Below, one piece after another: positions 27,465 to 36,680 of a stretch of DNA of 64,000 nucleotides. Location: positions 2,302,701 through 2,366,700 of the forward strand of contig JAYKAV010002109.1 in NCBI GenBank assembly GCA_035582835.1. The letters are read 5' to 3'. The position numbers and the translations under genes were made by a program. The notes beneath the pieces are model-generated. The model was not told the origin of the DNA and made no database searches. It worked only from the letters and a program-made list of their open reading frames with translations. The DNA comes from Phoebastria nigripes (Eukaryota; Chordata; Aves; Procellariiformes; Diomedeidae). Position 1 is the first letter of the stretch. Each line of letters opens with the position of its first letter.

Positions 27465-28429
27465 CTAAAAATAAAAGAAGATACTCTGAAAGTTGGAATA
27501 AAAACTGTAATACTTGCAGAATGCACAGGCTCTCATTTATGCTTGTTGTGATAATGCTAAGTGTTGACATGTTTTCTTTACAGAGTCCTTTACCAATACT
27601 TTTACTTACTTTCCAAAAAAACCTGTTACAGTCAGCATTAGTGATTCCTTTCTGATAGACTCAAGTTGAACAGGTGAACTACACGTTTGGAACAACACTG
27701 ACAGCCTTTCATAAATAAATAAGTATTACATTGTGTTGCTAAGTCCAAGAGCCTCTAGTTTCAAAGAAAAAGTTTCTCCCTTAAAAAAAATAAAATAAAG
27801 GCATTAGGCAAAACAGAGTAACACCAGCAGCTCCAACAATATTGGCAGGTCTGTTTCCCCTCCCCTACCAAAAAAAGAGACAAAATCTGAGATAAAATAG
27901 AGGTGACTGTTTGGCACGAGTAAAGTTTCCACCGTCTCCAACTTCAGCAAATCCTACACTCTGTTATCGCTGGTCATGCTACTCCTTCTGCTGTGTCAGC
28001 ACCAGCACTTCCCAGCTGCAAAGTCACAAAGATCAAGGACCAGAACTGAAGACCAACGCAGGGGTAAAAAAACCAAAGAGAAGGGCTTTAGGCAGCTCTG
28101 GTCCAGCCCACTGCAATGCTAACGCTCTAATATTAACACGAAGGAGGGACCACCCAAATCACAGCCTGCATTTAGAAAGGTTCCAGCTACTGTGAAACTG
28201 TACCCTGAGGCTATAAATCAGGCTTTTTAAGAACACTTAAGGGTTGTTTTACAGGGGTATAAGCCGATGCTGGCTACAGGACCTCAGGATGCATTCCTGC
28301 CCCTTTGCTTTGTCCGAAGCGGTGCTGGGTTTTTCAGCACACTCAACCAGAATGAAGAGACCCACGCTCCTCCCAGGCTAACAGCAACTCTTCAGGTCTT
28401 GCTTTCAGCCTGCTGAGCCAGCTCAGCAC

Positions 28430-28760
28430 TGGGTCCCCCCCTGAGAGAGCTTCGCTGTGTGGGGACAGGGCAGACAGGGACCGGGCAGCCCATGCTGGGG
28501 CAGCCGCTCCACCGCGGTCCAGGCTGCTGGGCAGGCAGGGGCCCTGCCGGGGAGCAGCGCTCCCCCTGCGAGCCTGCCCTCAGGCCCATGTGCTCCTGAT
28601 GTGTGGCCTCCATGGCGAGCAGCATCGCCCCACGGCAGGCCGTAAGACAGACCCTTCACCGCATCCCTGCCGGGGCCATGCCCCGGCCGGGCTCAGCACA
28701 GGGCTATGCCGGGCCACAGCAGAGGCAGGAGGTGGCCAGGGACGAGGCAGCCTCTTCAGC
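28430..28760. other. GC-rich intronic patch
   Basis: About 330 bp with marked GC content and a moderate number of CpG, including runs such as GGGGCAGCCGCTCCACCGCGG. Open frames on both strands follow from the composition. One plus-strand frame (28706-29197, 163 codons) continues into AT-rich DNA without any recognisable motif. It could be a weak intronic promoter or enhancer, or an unrecognised repeat. Confidence 0.4.
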
Positions 28761-31700
28761 AGCAGTTTGATGAACACGTTAAACCAGACACAGCTTTGTC
28801 ACGCATGAAAATTCATGGCCTAGCTTGGAAAAGGCAAATGGTTCAATACTACCAAGGACAGAACAGACTCCCTAATGGCAAACTGAAGTTTTATTCTCTT
28901 GTTTTACGGTCTATACAGGCGAAGAATATAATCCTCTGGTTATATGTGAGAAAAGAAGAGAAGAGCCCCATCATCACAGGATTTCCAGAACGGGGCCTTT
29001 ATTTTGTCCCAGGCAGGAGGCCACCAGCTGAGACACCGCAAGCGCTGGCCAGGAACAACCTGCATCCGACTTCGTGTCTTGGAAAGCAAAAAAGTCACCA
29101 GCCACAAGTTATTTTTAATATTTTCAGTACATGTATCAAAATAATGCAGAACAAACTAAAGAATAAGGAACTGTACCACCATCTTGTAGGGAAATAAAGG
29201 GCATGAGGGAACCTTTGTAGCTACCAAGCTTTTAGTTACTGTTTTTGGAAATTTTGGATGGAGAGGAGAGTAGCAATATACTTAATCTTTGCACAAGAAC
29301 TGCTTCTAATTTAGAGCAAATAAAATTATTAAGAGCTCAAAAGCATAAGCAGACACCCAACTCCTTTCACGTTATTAATCAAGATGATTATACTATGTAA
29401 TGGTAATGGACATTACAGTTCAACAGGCCTCTATAAAGAAAAAGATTAATATCCAGAATTTGGAGTAAAATGCTTGTAGGCCAGAGCTTTGACTTCAGAG
29501 TTCAGTTTCCTCTATATGTCAACAGACAATAGAAAAATCACTAACTACCAATTTGTAAAAACTGCTGTTCTCTTTTCAAAAATACTTAAAACAGAAGATG
29601 ATTTTCCAATCACATTTTTACCTCTGTTCCCAATTCTTATTTTCCCTCTCAATCTATAAAAGCAGCACTACCAGCTGCATTGCAAGTCAGGCTTTGCCCG
29701 AGTTATGCCTCCCCCAGAATGTGTATTCAGTCACAGTCAGAGCTGGGCAAAGGAGACTCTTGCTCTGAATACTCTGCTGTTTAAGGAAATTTATAGCAAG
29801 CAACAGAGGAGACCATTATTAGCCCATTAACAAATCAATGAAGTTCATAAAATCTACTTTATAAAGTTAAGAACTGTCTTCAGATCTCCCATGTGGATAT
29901 GCATGATGATGCAGCCACCAACTGATTTATGTTACTTTTAAAGAATACGTAAGAGTTAATTTTGTGATTCTTTTTCCTCCTGCATGATTGGCAGGACCCA
30001 GCTTACACTTCTGTGTCTGCTGCTCTTTCAGTACCAGTGGTCCTGTTTTACTTAGTTGAGATCAGTTCCCACAAATGACCTCATCAGAAATAGTTACGAA
30101 CCTTCTATCTTTCCAGATCCAGATGAAGTCTGTCATCCAATAGCTCCAGCATTTCTATACATAGGCTCATCAAAAAGAAGCATGCTCTCCAAATAGTTCA
30201 TCAACTGCGATGAGGACTCCTCCAATTGCAAGATAAATTTTTAGAATCAGACCTGATGACCTGCAAGCGAAGATGTGTGTCAGGTCCTTGACACATTTTT
30301 TAATTATGTGGCTTTCTGTATCCAAAGTCACTTCTGTCTTAAAATACTTTCATTGTTGTATTTGACATCTGTAGTTTAGATAAGGACAGGGTGGAGCATT
30401 TTGACAAAATCTCTTGGTCTTCAGATAAACCTATATGCATTGCATGACAGACTTCCCCTAGCTAAACTCAAGAGAGGTCATGGTCTGGTTTAATAAACAA
30501 CTCATTTTTGCAGTTTATTTTAATCACTTGTAAACTACACCTGCCAACAAAAATACTGGTAAGATTCCTTAGTAACTTCTGCCTTGAATCCAGTCAAGTA
30601 CAGCTCAGAGGAACTGTGCAGAGGCCATCAGAAACTGATTTAAATAGATTGCAGGACCCTACAAACACAGGGTTATGGAAGCTGAGGCATAACTTGAGTT
30701 TACATTCCAACATCTAAACTTTCAAATAAGCAGGTAAGAATTTATTAATGCTTTTTGTGTTTTAAATATACTGAATCCTAAGTCAAGAGACAGTTCTCTA
30801 CCGTTTCCCACTGCCCCACCTATCCACACACATATTTACCAAAACTACAGAAGAGACATTAAAATATTGTCAAAATATCATTAGCTATCCTGCTACGTAA
30901 ATCAATCTCACTCATTCTGCTCTGCCAATTAATTCATCCATGTTTTTTTTAAAACCACCTTTTACCAGAGGCAACAGAAATTTAGGGGTAAATTGCAGAA
31001 CAAACCAGAGTGCACACATAATGTTCAGCAGGGCTATGCAGGCAGCTACATCTGCCCAACAGAAAACCTGTGTCAAATTCTACTCAAAATACTAAACTCA
31101 AAGCAAACTAACCAAACCACTGGATCCACAGGTCTGCTACAACAAGCCATTCTGTTACACCCCATACTACTTTGAACTANGCTACAGTTGCTTCCTGTAA
31201 CATGGTTATTAACAAGTAGACGTTAAGCTCCAGACAGCGCAGAAGCGATAGATAACCTCAACATACAGCACTAATGCCTGGACTAAAGCCNCAACAAACC
31301 CATCCTGCCCCAGGAAGCTGCAGGGTGGTTTTTGCTGTTTGGGTTGCAGATGTAGCACCACCTCACAAGACACGTGCCCTGGTCATTGCTGGGCAGGAAA
31401 CACAACCGTGCAGAAAGATCTTAGATTACACAGAACAAGAGAAAGCAAATGAAGAAACATAAGGTTTTTTGCTTTTTAACTGCCTACATAGTAATTTCTA
31501 ACTACGTATAAACGATCACAAGATTATTACTACTGTTTCTACTACGAATAGCAATCTCCAAGCATTCAATCTCAGTACCGCAGGACAAAACAGTAACTGG
31601 CATACTGATTTCACACTAGTGTGTAGGACAATTATATTCCTTGGCAATATTCCTTCTCTTGCAGGTTAAAAGCCCACTGATAGTATGTCATCTGTAAAGT

Positions 31701-33582
31701 CCAGATGGAAATCAGTTTGCTATCAGCAATTCTTAAGTACTTATTTACAGTATCTAAACCAGTACCCTGTGTTGAATAAACCAGTTACTGAATGTTTGGA
31801 AGCTCCACTAGAAAGCCACAAAGTCCAAAGCCATCATGTTAATCCATGAAGCGCTGACTCTGCATATCCCATCTTCATAGGTAAGAAGTTTTGCTCACTT
31901 TCCATACCTGTCAGACCTAGCAATTTATCTACATTAAGTACATTGAGCATTCAAACATCTACAAGAGCATAAAGTTACTGTCTCTGAGACTAGATTGATA
32001 CAGATTAATACTAGATTCATCAAAGGATTACACAGTTTTTTGGGTTTGGGTTTTTTTTTTGAGAACTATGAAAACTGATGATAAACAGGTTATACAAAAC
32101 AAAATATTAATTCTTACATTTTCTCTAATATGGGAGATCCCTGACAGTGAGTGGAAATATATACAAACTAGAGATAACTTACAAAGTGCTGACATTACTA
32201 AGCAGTGAGGTAGCCGCACTAGTATCAAGGGAATCAGCAGGTCATACACCTTCACAGTGGACTCAGTATTATTCGGAACAATCGCAGTAACTTTAAAGGA
32301 AATAAACTCCTTTTCCCAATTTGTGTACCTATGAAGCACTCCAGTTTCTTCAGGATTTCTCACCTTTGTCTTGAACCTCAGACTCCAAGTTAGAAATCCA
32401 CAGGGATTTTTATCATAATTTCATTTTAATCTTGACTTGCCAAGCTTAGAAAACATGCATTTGAGCTTTTGGGAAGCCAGGTGTCCAGCTGGTTGGCAAC
32501 ACATTGGCACGGAAAAGAGAGTTTGTTACAGAAAAGAACTCTGTGAAATTTATTAAATTCAGGCAAAGTAATATGCAAACTGAAATTCCATGAACCTAAG
32601 TCGTTTTTTCACTTCAATAAAAGATAGGGGTGGCAAAGCAGTATTTTTAAGGATTCAACACCTGCCCGTTCTGCTAATAAAATAAGGCAGCTTTGGCCAA
32701 GTATGTTGCTGTCTATGTGGCAGTGCAGAGAATAATTTATGACAAATGGAAAAGCAGGTTTCCTGTAAGTACTTCCTTCACGCCCTGCTATGTGTCCTAG
32801 GCCAACTAACGTAATTCAACTTTCCACTTTGGTGGGCTCCCACTCCTCAACCTTCTATAAACCCATCAAGATAAAGATGTTGCTCCTCATTCCCTTTCTA
32901 AACTGAGTACTAATTAAAAAAATTTATCATAGTAGCAGAAGAATCCCTTCGCTGTATGCGGTGGTTCAGGAGACATAAATGTAGTCCAAGTGCTAAGTCA
33001 GGCACTGGGGACACGTGAGAGTTCTAAGGCTGGTAAGTGATAAGAACGAAGACGGGAACTCCATGCCCTTCAGCTTCTCCAAGACTGCTGAATACAAGCC
33101 TCACGAAGGACAATCCTACTAACACACTGCGATCTGTCACATTGGCTCCTTGTCAGATGAGATTAAGGTTATTCTTGCGGCTGAACTTCTTTAGGCTTCT
33201 TTAGCTGTTTGAGCAACTTTTGTCACAGCATCCACCTTCTATCCCTTTCTGCGGCAAGAGCGAGCACAAGTGGAGAGGGGAGAACATGGAAGAACTAAAG
33301 TCGAGTTTGCTTCTGAAGTACTAGTGCATTTGCTTCATGAAACAGCTGCTTAATGTAACAATTATCCCATACTGTTTGCTGCAAATGCCTAGTCCTTCCA
33401 CTCTAGTTACTTTATTCAACATCCAAAATCAAGAATCTCTTCAGGGAGACCTGGTGAAGCCCAGAGATATATTGTTAGAAACTAATGAAAACAATTTGGT
33501 GTCAAGGAGTACCACAAAAGAAACAGCAACAATAAGAAAATGGGAAAAATCCTGTATCAATGATCTGCTGGTTAAAAAAAAA

Positions 33583-33591
33583 NNNNNNNNN
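33583..33591. other. Short N run in an A-rich stretch
   Basis: Nine N follow a run of A in HDX intron 1, and more A-rich sequence follows to about 33692. It looks like unresolved homopolymer length. The open frames crossing it are not supported as genes. Confidence 0.95.
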
Positions 33592-33633
33592 AAATCAAGA
33601 GTTACTTAGCTGTTCTGCAATGACTACTCGAAA

Positions 33634-33692
33634 GATCTGGAGGCAAAAAAAAAAGAAAAAAAAAGCAGCAGCAAAAGAAGGAAAAAAAAAAA
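33634..33692. repeat. A-rich simple repeat
   Basis: Runs of A broken by G and a short GCAGCAGC segment, in HDX intron 1 just right of the nine-N gap. It may be the eroded tail of a retroposed sequence, but no body is recognisable. Confidence 0.7.
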
Positions 33693-35643
33693 TTTCAGTG
33701 GTCTACAGTCTGCCTACAGTGTATAGCATTATAGTCTTAGTTTCAAAAAGTCTCTAAATATTTCTCTAAATACTGCTGAACTAAGTAAACTTACTTACAA
33801 GGTAAGTCTTTATAGAATACTACATTAATACTAATTAATTTGAAAAACAGGAAATAAAAACTTAATGATACTCCTCTCATTTCAAACAGTAACAGAAACC
33901 AGTCTTGGATGTGAACCTGTAATCAATATAAAAAAAAAAAATTCACTCAGAGTACAAGCCACCACAAAGTAACTAAGTGTAAAAATCTTTATGGTATGAA
34001 ACATTATAAAACTGTCAGGGATTAACACATAGTGATAAAAGGGAACAAGCAGTTTCTGAGAGTTTGGGTTTTTTTAACCTCAGCACCAAACAAGCATTTG
34101 TTTGGAAAAAAGTCATCTTATAAAAGCCTGAAAGCCTATTACTGTTTTAGTCTGTCCATCCATAACAGGTACAATAAGAAAATCAGCACACTCCTCAATT
34201 TATTTCTTTTTTTCTTTCCCTCCGCAGATCTCCAGTGGTACAAAATAACAAGACTCGGTGCCAATATAAATCTGAGACGAAACTGCAACTATAAGAAAGC
34301 TACTACATACATACATAAGACTGCAGCAGTGACACTATTACTACACCTTTAGAAACCTGAGCTGTATCAGCAATCACCTAATTCACCTTCCATGTCTGCC
34401 AAAATCTCACAATTTTTTGCACACCCCAAATGGAAAGAAAACAACCAACCATCCCACCCCGCAACTTACACACCACGTGTGGAGATACTGGATGTACATC
34501 AAGCAACAATGTTTAATAATCTGAGCTTGTAGGTTACTGCCTCCTTCCTACACAGGCCAGAACAGTTACAACTACACAACTGTAAGTGCAGTAGATTATG
34601 CTTATGGTTGGCAAGTGTAATATACAGACCAGCTCATAAAACTGCTTTTAAATATCCATGACTCGCAGCACAACTGCTTCCCTCTTCACTAAGTACTGCA
34701 TTTGTAATATTGAATTACAGTTCTACCTATAAAATTCAGCCCTTTATTAGGGACAAATTAGACAGCTCTTAGTAACTTAATAACATAATAACCTATGACC
34801 ACAACTCTGCAGGTTTATGCATCCCATCCCACTTTATTCATGCAAATGAGACTTCTGACTTCAACTGGATTAGCCACATTTTAAATTAAGCATGTACACA
34901 AGCGTTTCTAAGATCTATGTCAGAAAAAAGGAAAGGAATACTAAAGCGCAGTTTTACTCTGAAGATGTGAGCTGCTTCAAGACTCCAGTTCGGAGGATAT
35001 AGAACTGCTTTTGGTTAGTTACATATGATCTTACCTATAACATCAGAAGCTCTAGGCTAACAGAATGCAGGGGGACAGGGATGAGGACTGCTTGTTATTC
35101 CCCAGAGCGGGGCAAGCCTACGTGCAACACAAGCACTTCCAGAGGCGAGACCATCATCCCTCCAGAACGCCACAGCCTGCACAGCCAGCACACTTCTTCC
35201 TCCTCATTCCCTTCTAAGTACTTCAGGGCTAAAATTTGACAGCAAAAGGACACCCTGTCCAACTGCCCCCACGACTGGCTGTGTCTGGCACCAGAACAGG
35301 GCCGATAAGGCCTTTGAGAGGTAGAAGTCCTGAGGGGAAACAAGGTTTGAGTGACAATCCCCTACTGCTGGCCACCTCCTGCCCCACTCACGCGTGGGCG
35401 TCGACCTGCCTCTGTGTGGACCCCACAGGCCTCACACCATGAGGCAATGCCAAGCTTTCCTCTTACCCTCCCCAGCTGCCCCCCCAAAGCCTTCAACTGT
35501 ACCAGCCCAGCCTCAAGGAGCTGCCGCTGCACTGACACGAGGGGTAAGAAGGGGACCCACAGCTCAGGGAAGAGAAAACAGCGGCAAGAGCCACCAGTGA
35601 CCGACCGGGCCCACGGCCCCACGGGCAGGGCAGGGACCCTTCG

Positions 35644-35854
35644 GCGCATGCGCCTCAGCCGCCCCGCAGAGCACCAGGGCCGCAGAGCACTGCGCAGGCG
35701 CAGTGCGGCCGAGGCGGCGCAGGCGCAGGCGCCCCCCCCCCCAGCGCGCCGAGCGGCCGTGCGCATGCGCCCTTCCGCCGCGGCGGCGGCGGCGGCGGGC
35801 GCCCAGCGCCTGCCTCTGCGGGGCCGCCGGGGGAGGCGCAGTGCGCCTGCGCGC
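35644..35854. promoter_or_regulatory. Cluster of NRF1-like sites
   Basis: Within about 210 bp there are two perfect GCGCATGCGC palindromes (35644-35653 and 35761-35770). There is also TGCGCAGGCGCA (35691-35702), an overlapping GGCGCAGGCGCAGGCGC (about 35716-35732) and GCGCAGTGCGCCTGCGC (about 35836-35852). These fit the NRF1 consensus closely. They lie downstream of the predicted exon 1 donor relative to HDX transcription, so they may serve an alternative start, a divergent start, or the downstream half of a broad promoter. Confidence 0.55.
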
Positions 35855-35923
35855 CCGAGGTGGGTCTGCCAGCGCGAGCCCGCGCGGCCGCCCTCCCCCA
35901 CCGCCAGGCCGCCGGCCCAGGGG

Positions 35924-35955
<32 letters not shown>

Positions 35956-35988
35956 CCATCCTCCTCCTCCTCCTCCTCCTCCTCCTCC
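35924..35988 (+). repeat. Compound trinucleotide repeat (CAT)n then (CCT)n
   Basis: About twelve CAT units with one CAC interruption are followed directly by about ten CCT units. On the HDX strand this reads (GGA)n(TGA/ATG)n near the start of intron 1, about 100 bp after the predicted donor. Predicted poly-His or poly-Ser reading frames across it are not supported as protein. Confidence 0.9.
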
Positions 35989-36086
35989 CCGCCCGCCCGC
36001 CGCGCCCCTCCCGGGCGGGGACCCGGCTGCTCCCCCGGGACTCACTGGCGCCCGCCCACCGCCCCTGCGCCGCGCGCCGGGCTTAC

Positions 36087-36180
36087 CGTGCTGTGCGGGG
36101 CTGGTCCGGGGGGCTCGGGGCTCCGGATTCAGCCGGTTTCGGCTGGGTCGGTCCCGGCGTCACACAATGAAATCAGCGCC
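36087..36180 (-). other. HDX: Probable non-coding exon 1 (5' UTR) of HDX
   Basis: HDX exon 2 starts at the ATG itself, so a 5' UTR exon is required upstream. In the CpG island the clearest minus-strand donor is CACG|GTAAGC, with exon end at 36087 and GT at 36086-36085. The sequence upstream of it is GC-rich. The left border is the predicted donor; the right border is only an estimate of the transcription start, placed just downstream of the CRE and CCAAT motifs at 36208-36233. No RNA evidence is available, and other donors in the island cannot be excluded. Confidence 0.55.
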
Positions 36181-36182
36181 TC

Positions 36183-36207
36183 CGATCATTAATTCTCATC
36201 ATGATCG
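36183..36207. repeat. Inverted repeat CGATCAT / ATGATCG next to the CRE
   Basis: Seven-base arms (36183-36189 and 36201-36207) are separated by eleven bases. The spacer, with the adjoining arm, contains ATTAATT, a palindromic homeodomain-like core. The right arm touches the perfect CRE at 36208. The element is in the presumed HDX core promoter. Confidence 0.6.
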
Positions 36208-36215
36208 TGACGTCA
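36208..36215. promoter_or_regulatory. Perfect palindromic cAMP response element (TGACGTCA)
   Basis: An exact TGACGTCA in the CpG island, about 120 bp upstream of the predicted HDX exon 1 donor. Full CREs near start sites are typically bound by CREB/ATF factors. It directly abuts the right arm of an inverted repeat at 36183-36207. Function is inferred from motif and position only. Confidence 0.6.
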
Positions 36216-36228
36216 GCGCAGACAGCGG

Positions 36229-36233
36229 CCAAT
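36229..36233 (+). promoter_or_regulatory. CCAAT box
   Basis: GGCCAATGG centred here fits an NF-Y site, 14 bp from the CRE. Together they form a standard upstream promoter module for a start site just to the left, that is for minus-strand HDX transcription. The module is short and motif-based, so confidence is moderate. Confidence 0.5.
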
Positions 36234-36680
36234 GGCAGCGTAAGATCAGCGCCGGCCGGGACAGCGCTCGCCCCCGCCCCCCGCCCGGGGGGGCGCGCGG
36301 TGCAGGCTCCGCCGGGCCGAGGGGCCGCCGCGGGGAGCGGCCGGGGCCGCGCCGGACGGCGGGCGCGGGGGCGGGGGAGGCGGCGCTGCCCCGCAGCCCC
36401 TAAGCGGCGGGGACCGCCGCGCCGCGCCCGCCGCTCCCTCAGCGCGCAGCCCCGTCCTCCCTCACGCCGCCCGGCCTGTGCCCCGGCTGCCGCCCCGCCG
36501 CGCTGCCCGCGGCCCGGGGCAGCGCTGCCCCGCCGCCGGCCCCCGGCGCTGCCCTCCCGCTCACCTGCCCGGAGGCCCGGGGCGCCCCCGAGCCCCTCGG
36601 CCCCTCCAGCGTCCCCGCCTGCGGGCAGGTGGTGGCGGGCGCCACGGGAATGCCTACGGAGCGCCTGTGGAGCCATACCA

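Larger units (their letters stand above)
27465..36086. other. HDX: HDX intron 1
   Basis: About 8.6 kb between the predicted non-coding exon 1 and the exon with the start codon. It has a GC-rich patch at about 28430-28760, A-rich repeats near 33.6 kb with a short N run, and the left half of the promoter CpG island at its 5' end. No further exon can be supported, although an additional 5' UTR exon cannot be excluded. Confidence 0.7.
1..36180 (-). other. HDX: HDX gene span, 5' part only (gene runs off the left edge)
   Basis: This is a minus-strand gene assembled from a probable non-coding first exon and four coding exons that read in one frame with canonical GT-AG borders. The encoded 491 residues match my memory of vertebrate HDX in order and content: a first divergent homeodomain, a long serine-rich linker, and the start of a second homeodomain. 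Introns as inferred here are: intron 1, 27465-36086; intron 2, 22712-27317; intron 3, 16160-21586; intron 4, 4730-16105; and intron 5, from 4582 leftward. Human HDX is about 690 residues, so roughly 200 C-terminal residues are outside the window. The right boundary is approximate because the transcription start cannot be seen directly. Confidence 0.93.
35600..36680. promoter_or_regulatory. HDX: CpG island, presumed HDX promoter
   Basis: About 1.1 kb of very GC- and CpG-rich sequence in otherwise AT-rich surroundings, at the 5' end expected for HDX. It contains GC-box-like runs, several NRF1-like GCGCANGCGC motifs (35644-35854), a perfect CRE and a CCAAT box (36208-36233), and a strong minus-strand splice donor at 36086. 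Long open frames on both strands here, up to 350 codons, are a by-product of the scarcity of stop codons in CpG-rich DNA. Some may overlap a divergent non-coding transcript, but nothing in the sequence shows one. Confidence 0.85.

Noticed and set aside
35351..36403. 350-codon plus-strand open frame and other long frames on both strands
   Set aside because: They lie in the CpG island, where stop codons are rare, and run through simple repeats (poly-His, poly-Pro). They show no domain and overlap the HDX promoter.
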